Below are positions 61,133 through 64,000 of a stretch of 64,000 nucleotides of DNA, piece after piece (within the stretch, counting starts at the first letter, position 1; each line of letters starts with the position of its first letter). The notes under the pieces were generated by a model, which was given only the letters and a program-made list of their open reading frames with translations, did not search any database and was not told the DNA's origin. Both the position numbers and the translations under genes were made by a program. Source of the stretch: Flavobacterium sp. TR2 (GTDB lineage: Bacteria > Bacteroidota > Bacteroidia > Flavobacteriales > Flavobacteriaceae); NCBI RefSeq assembly GCF_025252405.1, contig NZ_CP104307.1, positions 372,001-436,000 of the forward strand. Reading direction: 5' to 3'.

Positions 61133-61732
61133 TTGAATATTGATTAATTCTACCTCAGCATTTGGATTAAAAAGATAAGTCTTTCCCGAGCTAATTTCGA
61201 TGCATTCAAAACGTTTGGTTCTAACAGCCAATTTCTTGAATATTTTACCGTTTTTGATCCTAAAAACACTTCCGTACGGAATCTCAAAAACATAGTTCTT
61301 ATCATTGTCTTTATCATATTGTTTTAAAGCCAAAGATAGAGTCGTATCAGTGTCACTGCTTGCTGAAGGATTTTTAAAATGTCTCGCAAGCAACGGCAAA
61401 ATCTGTCCCGGAAATATTTCTGGCCGAATAAACGGAACCATTAAACGCTGAAAAGTAAATTTCCATTCATTACCGTGCGGTTTTATATTTCGCCCAAACT
61501 TCTCAAACGCAACCAAATGAGCAATTTCGTGAATTAACGTAATCAAAAACCTATATTTATTTAAACTAGCATTAACCGTAATTTCATGCTTTCCGCTTGG
61601 ACCGCGCCTATAATCTCCATGACGCGTCTGACGCTCGTTGACAATTTTCAAATGAACCTGATTGGCCACTATCAAATCGAAAACGGGTTTTACCGCGTGT
61701 TCAGGAATGTATTTAGCTAAAGTTTCGCTCAA
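61130..61732 (-). CDS. SprT-like zinc metalloprotease-domain protein
   Basis: A 200-residue protein with the SprT-like HExxH motif in LITLIHEIAHLVAFEKFG and a third-ligand region PHGNEWKFTFQRLM. Bacterial SprT proteins are of unclear function; eukaryotic relatives cut DNA-protein crosslinks. The start is TTG at 61732: the in-frame stop TAA lies only four codons upstream and no ATG is available. The upstream neighbour is the four-helix-bundle cassette. Confidence 0.85.
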   Translation of the reverse strand: MSETLAKYIPEHAVKPVFDLIVANQVHLKIVNERQTRHGDYRRGPSGKHEITVNASLNKYRFLITLIHEIAHLVAFEKFGRNIKPHGNEWKFTFQRLMVPFIRPEIFPGQILPLLARHFKNPSASSDTDTTLSLALKQYDKDNDKNYVFEIPYGSVFRIKNGKIFKKLAVRTKRFECIEISSGKTYLFNPNAEVELINIQ

Positions 61733-61742
61733 AATAGTTGTG

Positions 61743-61772
61743 AATTATAAATTATGAATTATGAGTTATGAG
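61743..61772. repeat. left inverted repeat of the four-helix-bundle cassette
   Basis: A 30-bp arm made of AATTATAAATTATGAATT and ATGAGTTATGAG. It matches the reverse complement of 62116-62145 at 28 of 30 positions and covers the stop codon of the enclosed gene (61752-61754). Confidence 0.75.
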
Positions 61773-62120
61773 TTTTTTCTTTGACGTTATGATTATACTT
61801 TTTATGATCTTTAACACTTCCGCACATTGCTTGTGCATTGATTCAAATTCAGCATCAGAAATATAATTCGTAGCAATTAATATTTCCAACCAATACATTG
61901 ATTCATCACATTCTTTTTGAGAAATCGATAACTTATGAATAAAATCAGGTTTGCTTTGCGCATTCACAGCTTCACGAACATTTGCACCTACAGAGGTAAC
62001 AGAGCGTAAAAATTGTTTACTCATTATAAATTCTTTCCTTTCCGCAACTAGCCATTTGTAGAAATTAACTCCTCTTACAGCTAACTCAAAACTTTTAGTT
62101 TTCACAATACTCTCACTCAT
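61752..62120 (-). CDS. four-helix-bundle protein (23S rRNA IVP-like)
   Basis: A 122-residue all-helical protein of the family known from 23S rRNA intervening-sequence proteins and the Avd accessory proteins of retroelements. Typical pattern: FELAVRGVNFYKWLVAERKE, SVTSVGANVREAVNAQSK, KECDESMYWLEILIATN. There is no RT gene or variable repeat near, so it is a solitary member. Its start and stop codons both lie inside a 30-bp inverted repeat, so the gene looks like a discrete inserted unit between the SDR and SprT-like genes. Confidence 0.85.
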   Translation of the reverse strand: MSESIVKTKSFELAVRGVNFYKWLVAERKEFIMSKQFLRSVTSVGANVREAVNAQSKPDFIHKLSISQKECDESMYWLEILIATNYISDAEFESMHKQCAEVLKIIKSIIITSKKKLITHNS

Positions 62121-62145
62121 AATTCATAATTCATAATTTACAATT
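62116..62145. repeat. right inverted repeat of the four-helix-bundle cassette
   Basis: Built of CTCATAATTCATAATTC and ATAATTTACAATT. It holds the start codon (62118-62120) and pairs with 61743-61772 at 28 of 30 positions. Confidence 0.75.
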
Positions 62146-62147
62146 AA

Positions 62148-62825
62148 TTAAGGATTGGTTGAAGAGACTTCGAGAACTTTTCCATTAAAATATTTATTTC
62201 CGTTAAGAGTAAAATCATAAATATAAGTTGCCATTCCTTCGGCCGAAATTGGCGCCTGATAACCCGGGAAAGCTTCATTCAGCATTTCGGTTTGAACAGA
62301 ACCCAAAGCTAAAACATTAAATGAGATTCCTTTTTCTTTATATTCTTCTGCCAATAATTCGGTTAAAGTGATTACAGCACCTTTACTCGAACTATAAGCT
62401 GCGAGTCCTGCAAATTTTAAACTTCCACGAACACCGCCAATTGAACTTATGGTGACAATATGGCTTCCTTTTCCTAAATACGGAATACAGATGCGAGTTA
62501 AATTGGCCACCGCAAAAACATTCACTTTATAAATGCTTTCAAAGTCTGCTTGAGTGGTTTGCTCAAAAGGTTTCAAAAGCAAAGCCCCTGCATTATGAAC
62601 CACTGCATCTACTTTTTTCCACGTTGAAGAAAGAAAACTTTCAACCTGATCTAAAGCCGTTTCATCTGCCAAATCAACAGACAGACAAGTTACATTATGA
62701 TGTTCTAAAAGTGCTTGCGGTATTTTTCTGGAAATGGCCAAAACTTGATGGCCAGCTTCAGCAAATTTCAAGGCTAACTCATAACCAATTCCTCTGCTTG
62801 TTCCTGTAACGATAATATTTTTCAT
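62148..62825 (-). CDS. SDR-family NAD(P)-dependent oxidoreductase
   Basis: Classical short-chain dehydrogenase, 225 residues. Cofactor motif VTGTSRGIGYELALK (TGxxxGxG), NAG motif VVHNAGALLLKPFE, catalytic Ser in TISSIGGVRGSLKF and Tyr-x-x-x-Lys in AAYSSSKGAVITL. The substrate is unknown. A TATTTTTG box lies only four bases before the ATG. Confidence 0.9.
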   Translation of the reverse strand: MKNIIVTGTSRGIGYELALKFAEAGHQVLAISRKIPQALLEHHNVTCLSVDLADETALDQVESFLSSTWKKVDAVVHNAGALLLKPFEQTTQADFESIYKVNVFAVANLTRICIPYLGKGSHIVTISSIGGVRGSLKFAGLAAYSSSKGAVITLTELLAEEYKEKGISFNVLALGSVQTEMLNEAFPGYQAPISAEGMATYIYDFTLNGNKYFNGKVLEVSSTNP

Positions 62826-62829
62826 GTCG

Positions 62830-62837
62830 CAAAAATA
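62830..62837 (-). promoter_or_regulatory. -7 box of the SDR gene, 4 nt before the ATG
   Basis: The minus strand reads TATTTTTG, CGAC, ATG. This is the same 4-nt spacing as in rlmB, rarA and the UbiA-like gene, and predicts a leaderless mRNA. Confidence 0.5.
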
Positions 62838-62860
62838 ATCAAATGCTGTAAAACAGCGTC

Positions 62861-63838
62861 TTATTTAATCATGGTTATTTCTTGTGTCGGCGAAACAGCA
62901 ATTTTTGTCACGGCTGGCAATAATTCTTGTGTGAATGCAGTAATATGAGGAATATCCATTACTTTAAATTCATCTGAAACATGGTGATAAAAATCAAAAT
63001 TTTCAAAATCAAAAGTGCTTATGGATTGGCATGGTTTTCCAAAAGCTTGAAAGAATGAATAATTGTCAGAACGGTAGAATAATTGATATTCTGCTTCTTT
63101 TGGCAAAAATCCAATAGTGTTTTTTCCAGTGTACTCGTTTATTTTTTGCGCCATATTCGATTTGTCGTAACCTGTAATGTAAGCCAGATAATCTCGTTTC
63201 ATCGGCACGCCAATCATCTCAATATTTAATTGCGTATAAAGATTGAAATTTTGTTTTTTTAATTTCTCCACCAAACTTTTAGACCCTAACAATCCTTTTT
63301 CTTCTCCTGCAAAGAATACAATTAAAATACTTCTTTTATTTGATTTGGTTTCACTAAAATACTTCGCCATTGCCGCAACAGAAGTTACCCCCGAAGCATC
63401 ATCATTTGCCCCATTATTAATTTTATCAGCCTGATCTTTTTTCTCAATACCAATATGATCGTAATGCGCGCTCAATACCACAAATTCTTTTTTAAGTTCA
63501 GGATCTATCCCTTCAATAACTCCAACAATATTAAAAGCAGGAGATTCAAAATTTGTCAAAGTATCTCGATAAGTTTTAAAATAGGGTTTGATTTTATTTT
63601 TCTTTAAAAAATCTTCCAGAAAAATGGCCGCTTTTTCAATTCCTTTAGTTCCTGTTTCACGCCCTTCCAATTCATCAGAAGAAAGATATTTTAAAAAATC
63701 TGAGATTTCATTTTCCTTTACTTTATAGCTGATTTCTACTGTTTTTGAATCTGCTTTTACTTCTTTTTCATTTGTTGTTGAAGTTCCCGATTTGCACGCT
63801 AAAAAAATAAGGGGAAGCAAGAAATATAGTTTTCTCAT
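62861..63838 (-). CDS. M28-family zinc aminopeptidase lipoprotein
   Basis: A secreted lipoprotein (lipobox FLAC near residue 15, then KSGTS, without acidic export signal) with an M28 peptidase domain. Metal ligands: His in VVLSAHYDHIG, Asp in NGANDDASGVTS, Glu in FFAGEEKGLLGS, a D-to-E change in NIEMIG where the family usually has N-x-D-x-x-G, and His in YHHVSDEF. The NIEMIG position binds the second zinc in relatives, and Glu there is found in part of the family. 325 residues. Likely a periplasmic or surface aminopeptidase. Confidence 0.88.
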   Translation of the reverse strand: MRKLYFLLPLIFLACKSGTSTTNEKEVKADSKTVEISYKVKENEISDFLKYLSSDELEGRETGTKGIEKAAIFLEDFLKKNKIKPYFKTYRDTLTNFESPAFNIVGVIEGIDPELKKEFVVLSAHYDHIGIEKKDQADKINNGANDDASGVTSVAAMAKYFSETKSNKRSILIVFFAGEEKGLLGSKSLVEKLKKQNFNLYTQLNIEMIGVPMKRDYLAYITGYDKSNMAQKINEYTGKNTIGFLPKEAEYQLFYRSDNYSFFQAFGKPCQSISTFDFENFDFYHHVSDEFKVMDIPHITAFTQELLPAVTKIAVSPTQEITMIK

Positions 63839-63925
63839 GGTTTTTCTGTTTTTTTACTGATGATTGAAAATAATAATTAATTAGACCATAAACTTATGAA
63901 AAAGTAATAGAATATTCATAAAAAA

Positions 63926-63953
63926 ACCCTTTCAACTAAAAGCCGAAAGGGTT
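63926..63953 (-). terminator. terminator of a gene beyond the right edge
   Basis: AAACCCTTT pairs with AAAGGGTTT, with a T-run on the minus strand (left of the stem). It faces a minus-strand gene entering from the right. Confidence 0.75.
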
Positions 63954-63971
63954 TAAAATATATTCTAAAGA

Positions 63972-64000
63972 TTATTTATCCTGCAATAACCGCTCTAGAG
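63972..64000 (-). CDS. C-terminus of a gene entering from the right (partial)
   Basis: Just right of a minus-strand terminator, two minus-strand frames end in a stop: ...LERLLQDK at 63974-63972 and ...SRAVIAG at 63978-63976. One of them is probably the true C-terminus, and the product cannot be named. Reported because the terminator implies a gene here. Confidence 0.3.

Overview
The window is a piece of a low-GC chromosome from a Bacteroidota of the family Flavobacteriaceae, most likely a Flavobacterium close to F. johnsoniae. The evidence is: SusC/SusD pairs, promoters of the TTG/TTTG-N17-23-TAnnTTTG type with almost no Shine-Dalgarno sequences, lipoproteins with acidic residues after the lipobox cysteine, and many small dispersed intergenic repeats. 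Organism and most products are inferred by recognising protein families; no database search was run.

Layout. 1-11930, minus strand: the ribosomal superoperon in the order rpsL-rpsG-fusA-rpsJ, a 404-bp spacer holding a terminator and a new promoter, then rplC-D-W-B-rpsS-rplV-rpsC-rplP-rpmC-rpsQ-rplN-X-E-rpsN-rpsH-rplF-rplR-rpsE, the last cut by the window edge. 12097-25022, plus strand: an Omp85-like outer-membrane protein and two SusC/SusD nutrient-uptake loci, the second extended by two small lipoproteins. The two susC genes share their 5' coding ends and a 27-bp upstream block. 25112-40875: mostly housekeeping genes (rlmB, rarA, radC, an Mpl-type Mur ligase, S46 peptidase, obg, a CorC/HlyC-like protein, adk, hpt) plus a rhomboid protease and a lipoprotein sugar dehydrogenase. 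41151-43252: a TonB-dependent receptor broken by one frameshift. 43826-51499: a 121-bp tandem repeat, purK-purE, two toxin-antitoxin modules (RelE/ParE-like and HicAB), an M3 peptidase, a SanA-like protein and a Na+/H+ antiporter. 52077-57666: a UbiA-like membrane protein divergent from gcvP, then a FabH-like ketosynthase. 58005-61063: methyltransferase, glycosyltransferase and MlaE/MlaF lipid-transport genes. 61130-63838, minus strand: SprT-like protein, four-helix-bundle protein, SDR oxidoreductase and M28 peptidase.

The most interesting signals lie outside ordinary genes. (1) Two copies of a ~120-nt structured element (51949-52070 minus, 56100-56217 plus) share a closing helix, a cUUCGg hairpin and an apical-loop sequence, while their long central stems differ in sequence yet both stay paired, as expected for a folded RNA. 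They lie downstream of, and in the same orientation as, the two genes of the divergent UbiA-like/gcvP pair. (2) The four-helix-bundle gene is bracketed almost exactly from start to stop codon by a 28/30 inverted repeat, like a one-gene cassette. (3) Four genes (rlmB, rarA, the UbiA-like gene and the SDR gene) have a TAnnTTTG box exactly 4 nt before the ATG, predicting leaderless mRNAs. No tRNA, rRNA, CRISPR array, prophage or complete insertion sequence was seen.
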